Positions 1 through 9,988 of a stretch of 64,000 nt of DNA are shown in pieces. How positions within the stretch are numbered: position 1 is the first letter of the stretch; every line of letters starts with the position of its first letter. This DNA comes from Hippophae tibetana (taxonomy: Eukaryota > Streptophyta > Magnoliopsida > Rosales > Elaeagnaceae), in NCBI GenBank assembly GCA_037013495.1, contig CM072810.1, positions 55,228,843 to 55,292,842 on the forward strand, written 5' to 3'. The position numbers and the translations under genes are program-made. Under the pieces are notes generated by a model, which had not been told where the DNA came from, made no database searches, and worked only from the letters and a program-made list of their open reading frames with translations.

Positions 1-3000
1 TTAAATGAAATTTTTCTCGAACTTGGGTTTTTATTGGTTTCGAGCCTGCGATCATGTGTTGATACCAAACATTGGAAAAATAGATAATCTTTTCTACCTA
101 AATCTTAAGCTTTCCATACGGGATGCTTGAACTGTCACACTTAATCCTCGTTCAAAGCTCACACCAAGTCACGAGGATGTTACCTCCCATGCACCACACA
201 AGTCCTTCAAAATGACCCTTGGAAACAACATACAAAGGTTACTCACAACAACGAGCCCAGGGATGGTACTTACCTTATTTGCGTCATTCCGTCTCCTTTA
301 AGGGAAATTCTTCTCGAACTTGGGTTTTTATCGGATTCGAGCCTGAGATCATGTTTTGATACCAAACATAGGAAAAATAGATAATCCTTTCTACCTAAAT
401 CTTAAGCTTTCAATACGGGATGCTTGAACTGTCACACTTAATCCTTGTTCAAAGCTCACACCAAGTCACGAGAATATTACCTCCAATGCACTACACAAGT
501 CATTCTAAATAACCCTTGGAAACAACATACAAAGGTTACCCACAACAACGAGCCCAGGGATGGTACTTACCTTGGTTGCGTCAATCCGTCTCCTTTAAAT
601 GAAATTCTTCTCGAACTTGGGTTTTTATTGGTTTCGAGCCTGCGATCATGTGTTGATACCAAACATTGGAAAAATACCTAATCATTTCTACCTAAATCTT
701 AAGCTTTAAATACGGGATGCTTGAACTGTCACACTTAATCCTCGTTCAAAGCTCACACCAAGTCACGACAATATTACCTCCAATGCACTACACAAGTCAT
801 TCTAAATTACCCTTGGAAACAACATACAAAGGTTACCCACAACAACGAGCCCAGGGATGGTACTTACCTTGGTTGCGTCAATCCGTCTCCTTTAAATGAA
901 ATTTTTCTCGAACTTGGGTTTTTATTGGTTTCGAGCCTGCGATCATGTGTTGATACCAAACATTGGAAAAATACCTAATCATTTCTACCTAAATCTTAAG
1001 CTTTCAATACGGGATACTTGAACTGTCACACTTAATCCTCGTTTAAAACTCACACCAAGTCACGAGGAAGTTACCTCACATGCACCACACAAGTCCTTCA
1101 AAATGACCCTTGGAAACAACATACAAAGGTTACCCACAACAACGAGCCCAGAGATGGTACTTACCTTGGTTGCGTCATTCCGTCTCCTTTAAGGGAAATT
1201 CTTCTCGAACTTGGGTTTTTATCGGATTCGAGCCTGAGATCATGTTTTGATACCAAACATTAGAAAAATAGCTAATCCTTTCTACCTAAATCTTAAGCTT
1301 TCAATAGGGGATGCTTGAACTGTCATATTTAATCCTCGTTCAAAGCTCACACCAAGTCACGAGGATGTTACCTCCCATGCACCACACAAGTCCTTCAAAA
1401 TGACCCTTGGAAACAACATACAAAGGTTACTCACAACAACGAGCCCAGGGATGGTACTTACCTTATTTGCGTCATTCCGTCTCCTTTAAGTGAAATTCTT
1501 CTCGAACTTGAGTTTTTATCGGATTCGAGCCTGAGATCATGTTTTTATACAAAACATTGGAAAAATAGCTAATCATTTCTACCTAAATCTTAAGCTTTCA
1601 ATACGGGATGCTTGAACTGTCACACTTAATCCTCGTTTAAAGCTCACACCAAGTCACGAGGAAGTTACCTCCCATGCACAACACAAGTCCTTCAAAATGA
1701 CCCTTGGAAACAACATACAAAGGTTACCCACAACAACGAGCCCAGGGATGGTACTTACCTTGGTTGCGTCATTCCGTCTCCTTTAAGGGAAATTCTTCTC
1801 GAACTTGGGTTTTTATTGGATTCGAGCCTGAGATCATGTTTTGATACCAAACATAGGAAAAATAGGTAAACCATTCTACCCAAATCTTAAGCTTTCAATA
1901 CGGGATGCTTGAACTGTCACATTTAATCCTCGTTAAAAGCTTACACCAAGTCACGAGGATGTTACCTCCAATGCACCACACAAGTCATTCTAAATAACCC
2001 TTGGAAACAACATACAAAGGTTACCCACAACAACGAGCCCAGGGATGGTACTTACCTTGGTTGCGTCAATCTGTCTCCTTTAAATGAAATTCTTCTCGAA
2101 CTTGGGTTTTTATTCGTTTCGAGCCTTAGATCATGTGTTGATACCAAACTTTGGAAAAATAGCTAATCATTTCTACCTAAATCTTAAGCTTTCAATACAG
2201 GATGCTTGAACTGTCACACTTAATCCTCGTTTAAAACTCACACCAAGTCACGAGGAAGTTACCTCACATGCACCACACAAGTCCTTCAAAATGACCCTTG
2301 GAAACAACATACAAAGGTTACCCACAACAACGAGCCCAGAGATGGTACTTACCTTGGTTGCGTCATTCCGTCTCCTTTAAGGGAAATTCTTCTCGAACTT
2401 GGGTTTTTATCGGATTCGAGTCTGAGATCATGTTTTGATACCAAACATTGGAAAAATAGCTAATCCTTTCTACCTAAATCTTAAGCTTTCAATACGGGAT
2501 GCTTGAACTGTCACACTTAATCCTTGTTCAAAGCTCACACCAAGTCACGAGAATATTACCTCCAATGCACTACACAAGTCATTCTAAATAACCCTTGGAA
2601 ACAACATACAAAGGTTACCCACAACAACGAGCCCAGGGATGGTACTTACCTTGGTTGCGTCAATCCGTCTCCTTTAAATGAAATTCTTCTCGAACTTGGG
2701 TTTTTATTGGTTTCGAGCCTGCGATCATGTGTTGATACCAAACATTGGAAAAATACCTAATCATTTCTACCTAAATCTTAAGCTTTCAATACGGGATGCT
2801 TGAACTGTCACACTTAATCCTCGTTCAAAGCTCACACCAAGTCACGAGAATATTACCTCCAATGCACTACACAAGTCATTCTAAATAACCCTTGGAAACA
2901 ACATACAAAGGTTACCCACAACAACGAGCCCAGAGATGGTACTTACCTTGGTTGCGTCATTCCGTCTCCTTTAAGGGAAATTCTTCTCGAACTTGGGTTT

Positions 3001-3861
3001 TTATCGGATTCGAGTCTGAGATCATGTTTTGATACCAAACATTGGAAAAATAGCTAATCCTTTCTACCTAAATCTTAAGCTTTCAATACGGGATGCTTGA
3101 ACTGTCACACTTAATCCTTGTTCAAAGCTCACACCAAGTCACGAGAATATTACCTCCAATGCACTACACAAGTCATTCTAAATAACCCTTGGAAACAACA
3201 TACAAAGGTTACCCACAACAACGAGCCCAGGGATGGTACTTACCTTGGTTGCGTCAATCCGTCTCCTTTAAATGAAATTCTTCTCGAACTTGGGTTTTTA
3301 TTGGATTCGAGCCTGAGATCATGTTTTGATACCAAACATAGGAAAAATAGCTAAACCATTCTACCCAAATCTTAAGCTTTCAATACGGGATGCTTGAACT
3401 GTCACATTTAATCCTCGTTAAAAGCTTACACCAAGTCACGAGGATGTTACCTCCAATGCACCACACAAGTCATTCTAAATAACCCTTGGAAACAACATAC
3501 AAAGGTTACCCACAACAACGAGCCCAGGGATGGTACTTACCTTGGTTGCGTCAATCTGTCTCCTTTAAATGAAATTCTTCTCGAACTTGGGTTTTTATTC
3601 GTTTCGAGCCTTAGATCATGTGTTGATACCAAACTTTGGAAAAATAGCTAATCATTTCTACCTAAATCTTAAGCTTTCAATACAGGATGCTTGAACTGTC
3701 ACACTTAATCCTCGTTTAAAACTCACACCAAGTCACGAGGAAGTTACCTCCCATGCACCACACAAGTCCTTCAAAATGACCCTTGGAAACAACATACAAA
3801 GATTACCCACAACAACGAGCCCAGGGATGGTACTTACCTTGGTTGCGTCATTCCGTCTACT
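1..3861 (+). repeat. Mixed segment rich in G, H and e half-types (monomers 1-13)
   Basis: Thirteen monomers without a clean HOR. Order: Ga recombinant (1), He (298), a G-left monomer with GACAATATT (595), G (892), H with CAATAGGGG (1189), B (1486), C (1783), D'' (2080), He (2377), Ge (2674), He (2971), C entered through a TTAAATG start (3268), D (3565). Monomers at 298 and 2377 are seven units apart (2,079 bp) and closely alike. The e right half is rare elsewhere in the left part of the window but returns after 40 kb, so this segment resembles the right-hand part of the array more than its immediate neighbour. Confidence 0.85.
892..1188 (+). repeat. Type-specimen G monomer
   Basis: The left part has GGTTTCGAGCCTGCG followed by ATGTGTTGATACC and TACCTAATCATT. 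The right part has GGATACTTGAAC, GTTTAAAACTC, CTCACATGCACC and CCCAGAGATGG. G monomers recur at 30294, 32373, 51057, 53136, 56700, 58779 and 61155, usually followed by H. In later copies TACCTAAT becomes TAGCTAAT. This copy has the odd start GAAATTTTTCTC. Confidence 0.85.
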
Positions 3862-5049
3862 TTAAGGGAAATTCTTCTCGAACTTGGGTTTTTATTGGAT
3901 TCGAGCATGAGATCATGTTTTGATACCAAACATAGGAAAAATAGCTAATCCTTTCTACCTAAATCTTAAGCTTTCAATACGGGATGCTTGAACTGTCACA
4001 CTTAATCCTCGTTCAAAGCTCACACCAAGTCACGAGGATGTTACCTCCCATGCACCACACAAGTCCTTCAAAATGACCCTTGGAAACAACATACAAAGGT
4101 TACTCACAACAACGAGCCCAGGGATGGTACTTACCTTATTTGCGTCATTCCGTCTCCTTTAAGTGAAATTCTTCTCGAACTTGGGTTTTTATCGGATTCG
4201 AGCCTGAGATCATGTTTTTATACAAAACATTGGAAAAATAGCTAATCATTTCTACCTAAATCTTAAGCTTTCAATACGGGATGCTTGAACTGTCACACTT
4301 AATCCTCGTTTAAAGCTCACACCAAGTCACGAGGAAGTTACCTCCCATGCACAACACAAGTCCTTCAAAATGACCCTTGGAAACAACATACAAAGGTTAC
4401 CCACAACAACGAGCCCAGGGATGGTACTTACCTTGGTTGCGTCATTCCGTCTCCTTTAAGGGAAATTCTTCGCGAACTTGGGTTTTTATTGGATTCGAGC
4501 CTGAGATAATGTTTTGATACCAAACATAGGAAAAATAGCTAAACCATTCTACCCAAATCTTAAGCTTTCAATACGGGATGCTTGAACTGTCACATTTAAT
4601 CCTCGTTAAAATCTTACACCAAGTCACGAGGATGTTACCTCCAATGCACCACACAAGTCATTCTAAATAACCCTTGGAAACAACATACAAAGGTTACCCA
4701 CAACAACGAGCCCAGGGATGGTACTTACCTTGGTTGCGTCAATCCGTCTCCTTTAAATGAAATTCTTCTCGAACTTGGGTTTTTATTCGTTTCGAGCCTG
4801 AGATCATGTGTTGATACCAAACTTTGGAAAAATAGCTAATCATTTCTACCTAAATCTTAAGCTTTCAATACAGGATGCTTGAACTGTCACACTTAATCCT
4901 CGTTTAAAACACACACCAAGTCACGAGGAAGTTACCTCCCATGCACCACACAAGTCCTTCAAAATGACCCTTGGAAACAACATACAAAGATTGCCCACAA
5001 CAACGAGCCCAGGGATGGTACTTACCTTGGTTGCGTCATTCCGTCTACT
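3862..5049 (+). repeat. HOR unit, 4-mer A-B-C-D
   Basis: First clean instance of the basic 1,188-bp unit: A at 3862, B at 4159, C at 4456, D at 4753. The C monomer carries private changes (CTTCGCGAAC and GAGATAATG). D ends with AAAGATTGCCC and GTCTAC, the normal lead into the next A. Confidence 0.9.
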
Positions 5050-5346
5050 TTAAGGGAAATTCTTCTCGAACTTGTGTTTTTATTGGATTCGAGCATGAGA
5101 TCATGTTTTGATACCAAACATAGGAAAAATAGCTAATCCTTTCTACCTAAATCTTAAGCTTTCAATACGGGATGCTTGAACTGTCACACTTAATCCTCGT
5201 TCAAAGCTCACACCAAGTCACGAGGATGTTACCTCCCATGCACCACACAAGTCCTTCAAAATGACCCTTGGAAACAACATACAAAGGTTACTCACAACAA
5301 CGAGCCCAGGGATGGTACTTACCTTATTTGCGTCATTCCGTCTCCT
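5050..5346 (+). repeat. Type-specimen A monomer
   Basis: Starts TTAAGGGAAATT. The left part has ATTGGATTCGAGCATGAG, ACATAGG and TAATCCTTT. The right part has GTTCAAAGCTC, GAGGATGTTACC, CTTCAAAATGAC, GTTACTCAC and TTATTTGCGTC. Its end leads into the TTAAGTG start of B. A marks the beginning of HOR units, and GAGCATGAG positions were used to measure unit lengths. Confidence 0.9.
5317..5325 (-). other. Perfect 5' splice-donor consensus on minus strand (example)
   Basis: On the minus strand this reads AAGGTAAGT, the full U1-complementary donor consensus. It sits at monomer positions 268-276 and is present in almost every monomer, including A types where the next bases differ (TTATTT instead of TTGGTT). 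Exceptions seen: changes at 21361, 27890 and 32346, and the three 8-bp-deleted tails. Presence is certain; use as a splice site is only a possibility. Confidence 0.35.
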
Positions 5347-5643
5347 TTAAGTGAAATTCTTCTCGAACTTGGGTTTTTATCGGATTCGAGCCTGAGATCA
5401 TGTTTTTATACAAAACATTGGAAAAATAGCTAATCATTTCTACCTAAATCTTAAGCTTTCAATACGGGATGCTTGAACTGTCACACTTAATCCTCGTTTA
5501 AAGCTCACACCAAGTCACGAGGAAGTTACCTCCCATGCACAACACAAGTCCTTCAAAATGACCCTTGGAAACAACATACAAAGGTTACCCACAACAACGA
5601 GCCCAGGGATGGTACTTACCTTGGTTGCATCATTCCGTCTCCT
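5347..5643 (+). repeat. Type-specimen B monomer
   Basis: Starts TTAAGTGAAATT. The left part has ATCGGATTCGAGCCTGAG and the distinctive TGTTTTTATACAAAACATTGG. The right part has GTTTAAAGCTC, GAGGAAGTTACC, GCACAACACAAG and GTTACCCAC. This copy has TTGCATC where many B copies keep TTGCGTC, a CpG-to-CpA change. B follows the a right half almost without exception. Confidence 0.9.
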
Positions 5644-5940
5644 TTAAGGGAAATTCTTCTCGAACTTGGGTTTTTATTGGATTCGAGCCTGAGATCATGT
5701 TTTGATACCAAACATAGGAAAAATAGCTAAACCATTCTACCCAAATCTTAAGCTTTCAATACGGGATGCTTGAACTGTCACACTTAATCCTCGTTAAAAG
5801 CTTACACCAAGTCACGAGGATGATACCTCCAATGCACCACACAAGTCATTCTAAATAACCCTTGGAAACAACATACAAAGGTTACCCACAACAACGAGCC
5901 CAGGGATGGTACTTACCTTGGTTGCGTCAATCCGTCTCCT
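5644..5940 (+). repeat. Type-specimen C monomer with two HindIII sites
   Basis: The left part has ATTGGATTCGAGCCTGAG, ACATAGG and CTAAACCATTCTACCC. The right part has GTTAAAAGCTTACACC, ACCTCCAATGCACC, CATTCTAAATAAC and GCGTCAATC. GTTAAAAGCTT creates a second AAGCTT about 48 bases after the shared one, so C types should release a fragment of that size in a HindIII digest. This copy has GATGATACC. Confidence 0.9.
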
Positions 5941-6237
5941 TTAAATGAAATTCTTCTCGAACTTGGGTTTTTATTCGTTTCGAGCCTGAGATCATGTGTT
6001 GATACCAAACTTTGGAAAAGTAGCTAATCATTTCTACCTAAATCTTAAGCTTTCAATACGGGATGCTTGAACTGTCACACTTAATCCTCGTTTAAAGCTC
6101 ACACCAAGTCACGAGGAAGTTACCTCCCATGCACAACACAAGTCCTTCAAAATGACCCTTGGAAACAACATACAAAGGTTACCCACAACAACGAGCCCAG
6201 GGATGGTACTTACCTTGGTTGCGTCATTCCGTCTCCT
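5941..6237 (+). repeat. D' monomer, recombinant of D left and B right
   Basis: The left part is D-like (TTAAATG start, TATTCGTTTCG, ACTTTGG) with the marker AAAGTAGC. From the centre onward it has the B right half (GTTTAAAGCTC, GCACAACACAAG, GTTACCCAC, CATTCCGTCTCC). The switch lies between the D marker TAATCATT and GTTTAAAGCTC, a stretch where B and D are the same. D' always leads to another C, which turns a 4-mer into a 6-mer or 8-mer. Confidence 0.88.
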
Positions 6238-6534
6238 TTAAGGGAAATTCTTCTCGAACTTGGGTTTTTATTGGATTCGAGCCTGAGATCATGTTTTGAT
6301 ACCAAACATAGGAAAAATAGGTAAACCATTCTACCCAAATCTTAAGCTTTCAATACGGGATGCTTGAACTGTCACATTTAATCCTCGTTAAAAGCTTACA
6401 CCAAGTCACGAGGATGTTACCTCCAATGCACCACACAAGTCATTCTAAATAACCCTTGGAAACAACATACAAAGGTTACCCACAACAACGAGCCCAGGGA
6501 TGGTACTTACCTTGGTTGCGTCAATCTGTCTCCT

Positions 6535-6831
6535 TTAAATGAAATTCTTCTCGAACTTGGGTTTTTATTCGTTTCGAGCCTTAGATCATGTGTTGATACC
6601 AAACTTTGGAAAAATAGCTAATCATTTCTACCTAAATCTTAAGCTTTCAATACAGGATGCTTGAACTGTCACACTTAATCCTCGTTTAAAACTCACACCA
6701 AGTCACGAGGAAGTTACCTCACATGCACCACACAAGTCCTTCAAAATGACCCTTGGAAACAACATACAAAGGTTACCCACAACAACGAGCCCAGCGATGG
6801 TACTTACCTTGGTTGCGTCATTCCGTCTCCT
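6535..6831 (+). repeat. D'' monomer, D left with g right half
   Basis: D left part with CCTTAGATC and CAATACAGG, then the g-type right part with CTCACATGCACC, AAAGGTTACCC and CATTCCGTCTCC in place of AAAGATT and GTCTAC. The rare CCAGCGATGG here also appears at 16290-16302 and 19560-19569 and marks copies of the same 8-mer. Confidence 0.85.
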
Positions 6832-7128
6832 TTAAGGGAAATTCTTCTCGAACTTGGGTTTTTATCGGATTCGAGTCTGAGATCATGTTTTGATACCAAA
6901 CATAGGAAAAATAGGTAAACCATTCTACCCAAATCTTAAGCTTTCAATACGGGATGCTTGAACTGTCACATTTAATCCTCGTTAAAAGCTTACACCAAGT
7001 CACGAGGATGTTACCTCCAATGCACCACACAAGTCATTCTAAATAACCCTTGGAAACAACATACAAAGGTTACCCACAACAACGAGCCCAGGGATGGTAC
7101 TTACCTTGGTTGCGTCAATCCGTCTCCT
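6832..7128 (+). repeat. C' monomer, H-like left edge on a C body
   Basis: Opens with ATCGGATTCGAGTCTGAG, as in H-like monomers at 2377 and 2971, then becomes C (CATAGG, AATAGGTAAACC, GTTAAAAGCTT). The switch is between about monomer positions 50 and 75. It appears only in the three full 8-mers (6832, 16336, 19603). Confidence 0.82.
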
Positions 7129-7425
7129 TTAAATGAAATTCTTCTCGAACTTGGGTTTTTATTCGTTTCGAGCCTGAGATCATGTGTTGATACCAAACTT
7201 TGGAAAAATAGCTAATCATTTCTACCTAAATCTTAAGCTTTCAATACGGGATGCTTGAACTGTCACACTTAATCCTCGTTTAAAACTCACACCAAGTCAC
7301 GAGGAAGTTACCTCCCATGCACCACACAAGTCCTTCAAAATGACCCTTGGAAACAACATACAAAGATTGCCCACAACAACGAGCCCAGGGATGGTACTTA
7401 CCTTGGTTGCGTCATTCCGTCTACT
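7129..7425 (+). repeat. Type-specimen D monomer
   Basis: Starts TTAAATGAAATT. The left part has TATTCGTTTCGAGCCTGAG, TGTGTTGATACC and ACTTTGG. The right part has GTTTAAAACTC, GAGGAAGTTACC, GCACCACACAAG, AAAGATTGCCC and GTCTAC. D closes the HOR unit; GTCTAC leads into A nearly always. D copies vary between CCTGAG and CCTTAG, between TACGGG and TACAGG, and between GATTGCCC and GATTACCC. Confidence 0.9.
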
Positions 7426-9207
7426 TTAAGGGAAATTCTTCTCGAACTTGTGTTTTTATTGGATTCGAGCATGAGATCATGTTTTGATACCAAACATAGG
7501 AAAAATAGCTAATCCTTTCTACCTAAATCTTAAGCTTTCAATACGGGATGCTTGAACTGTCACACTTAATCCTCGTTCAAAGCTCACACCAAGTCACGAG
7601 GATGTTACCTCCCATGCACCACACAAGTCCTTCAAAATGACCCTTGGAAACAACATACAAAGGTTACTCACAACAACGAGCCCAGGGATGGTACTTACCT
7701 TATTTGCGTCATTCCGTCTCCTTTAAGTGAAATTCTTCTCGAACTTGGGTTTTTATCGGATTCGAGCCTGAGATCATGTTTTTATACAAAACATTGGAAA
7801 AATAGCTAATCATTTCTACCTAAATCTTAAGCTTTCAATACGGGATGCTTGAACTGTCACACTTAATCCTCGTTTAAAGCTCACACCAAGTCACGAGGAA
7901 GTTACCTCCCATGCACAACACAAGTCCTTCAAAATGACCCTTGGAAACAACATACAAAGGTTACCCACAACAACGAGCCCAGGGATGGTACTTACCTTGG
8001 TTGCATCATTCCGTCTCCTTTAAGGGAAATTCTTCTCGAACTTGGGTTTTTATTGGATTCGAGCCTGAGATCATGTTTTGATACCAAACATAGGAAAAAT
8101 AGCTAAACCATTCTACCCAAATCTTAAGCTTTCAATACGGGATGCTTGAACTGTCACACTTAATCCTCGTTAAAAGCTTACACCAAGTCACGAGGATGAT
8201 ACCTCCAATGCACCACACAAGTCATTCTAAATAACCCTTGGAAACAACATACAAAGGTTACCCACAACAACGAGCCCAGGGATGGTACTTACCTTGGTTG
8301 CGTCAATCCGTCTCCTTTAAATGAAATTCTTCTCGAACTTGGGTTTTTATTCGTTTCGAGCCTGAGATCATGTGTTGATACCAAACTTTGGAAAAGTAGC
8401 TAATCATTTCTACCTAAATCTTAAGCTTTCAATACGGGATGCTTGAACTGTCACACTTAATCCTCGTTTAAAGCTCACACCAAGTCACGAGGAAGTTACC
8501 TCCCATGCACAACACAAGTCCTTCAAAATGACCCTTGGAAACAACATACAAAGGTTACCCACAACAACGAGCCCAGGGATGGTACTTACCTTGGTTGCGT
8601 CATTCCGTCTCCTTTAAGGGAAATTCTTCTCGAACTTGGGTTTTTATTGGATTCGAGCCTGAGATCATGTTTTGATACCAAACATAGGAAAAATAGCTAA
8701 ACCATTCTACCCAAATCTTAAGCTTTCAATACGGGATGCTTGAACTGTCACATTTAATCCTCGTTAAAAGCTTACACCAAGTCACGAGGATGTTACCTCC
8801 AATGCACCACACAAGTCATTCTAAATAACCCTTGGAAACAACATACAAAGGTTACCCACAACAACGAGCCCAGGGATGGTACTTACCTTGGTTGCGTCAA
8901 TCTGTCTCCTTTAAATGAAATTCTTCTCGAACTTGGGTTTTTATTCGTTTCGAGCCTTAGATCATGTGTTGATACCAAACTTTGGAAAAATAGCTAATCA
9001 TTTCTACCTAAATCTTAAGCTTTCAATACAGGATGCTTGAACTGTCACACTTAATCCTCGTTTAAAACTCACACCAAGTCACGAGGAAGTTACCTCCCAT
9101 GCACCACACAAGTCCTTCAAAATGACCCTTGGAAACAACATACAAAGATTACCCACAACAACGAGCCCAGGGATGGTACTTACCTTGGTTGCGTCATTCC
9201 GTCTACT
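7426..9207 (+). repeat. HOR unit, 6-mer A-B-C-D'-C-D
   Basis: Six monomers, 1,782 bp: A 7426 (ACTTGTGTTT), B 7723 (TTGCATC), C 8020 (GATGATACC), D' 8317 (AAAGTAGC), C 8614 (CAATCTG), D 8911 (CCTTAGATC, TACAGG, GATTACCC). It matches 23167-24948 at an offset of 53 monomers. Confidence 0.9.
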
Positions 9208-9988
9208 TTAAGGGAAATTCTTCTCGAACTTGGGTTTTTATTGGATTCGAGCATGAGATCATGTTTTGATACCAAACATAGGAAAAATAGCTAATCCTTT
9301 CTACCTAAATCTTAAGCTTTCAATACGGGATGCTTGAACTGTCACACTTAATCCTCGTTCAAAGCTCACACCAAGTCACGAGGATGTTACCTCCCATGCA
9401 CCACACAAGTCCTTCAAAATGACCCTTGGAAACAACATACAAAGGTTACTCACAACAACGAGCCCAGGGATGGTACTTACCTTATTTGCATCATTCCGTC
9501 TCCTTTAAGTGAAATTCTTCTCGAACTTGGGTTTTTATCGGATTCGTGCCTGAGATCATGTTTTTATACAAAACATTGGAAAAATAGCTAATCATTTCTA
9601 CCTAAATCTTAAGCTTTCAATACGGGATGCTTGAACTGTCACACTTAATCCTCGTTTAAAGCTCACACCAAGTCACGAGGAAGTTACCTCCCATGCACAA
9701 CACAAGTCCTTCAAAATGACCCTTGGAAACAACATACAAAGGTTACCCACAACAACGAGCCCAGGGATGGTACTTACCTTGGTTGCGTCATTCCGTCTCC
9801 CTTAAGGGAAATTCTTCTCGAACTTGGGTTTTTATTGGATTCGAGCCTGAGATCATGTTTTGATACCAAACATAGGAAAAATAGATAAACCATTCTACCC
9901 AAATCTTAAGCTTTCAATACGGGATGCTTGAACTGTCACACTTAATCCTCGTTAAAAGCTTACACCAAGTCACGAGGATGATACCTCC
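7426..9988 (+). repeat. Block duplicated at 23167-25729, copy 1
   Basis: This stretch shares rare variants with 23167-25729 at an offset of exactly 15,741 bp (53 monomers): TTATTTGCATC (9490 and 25231), GATTCGTGCC, and CCCTTAAGGG (9799 region and 25540 region). The match ends where the Ca recombinant switches type near 9988. One private change is seen here, AGATAAACC. Confidence 0.85.

Larger units (their letters stand above)
5050..7425 (+). repeat. HOR unit, 8-mer A-B-C-D'-C-D''-C'-D
   Basis: Eight monomers, 2,376 bp, starting with an A that has ACTTGTGTTT. Variants that mark this unit are TTGCATC in B, GATGATACC in the first C, AAAGTAGC in D', AATAGGTAAACC in the second C, and CCAGCGATGG in D''. 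The same set recurs in order at 14554-16929 (offset 32 monomers) and 17821-20196 (11 more), so the three are close copies. Confidence 0.92.
5050..8019 (+). repeat. 10-monomer block, copy 1 of 3
   Basis: The 8-mer plus the following A and B (2,970 bp). It matches 14554-17523 and 17821-20790 in monomer order and rare markers (ACTTGTGTTT, TTGCATC, GATGATACC, AAAGTAGC, AGGTAAACC, CAGCGATGG). One visible difference is TACGGG in the D monomer here against TACAGG in the other two copies, which groups copies 2 and 3. Confidence 0.85.

Noticed and set aside
1-297. Monomer as an ancient dimer of about 148 bp
   Set aside because: Only a 7-base match at offset 147 was found by eye, with neighbouring bases unlike. 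Not enough without a computed self-alignment.
445-681. Open reading frame of 78 codons, with near-identical ones at 2524-2760, 3118-3354 and 31311-31568, and a 60-codon one at 717-899
   Set aside because: They lie inside monomers, lack a recognisable domain, and exist only where a particular variant removes a stop codon. Identity between them reflects the satellite.
5161-5180. CENP-B box
   Set aside because: Only A..CGGG matches; the required TTCG half reads AGCT at the expected spacing.
5400-5416. TATA box in B monomers (TTTTTATACAAAAC)
   Set aside because: TATACAA is a poor match to TATAWAW, there is no associated gene, and it is just the B-type variant of a conserved stretch.
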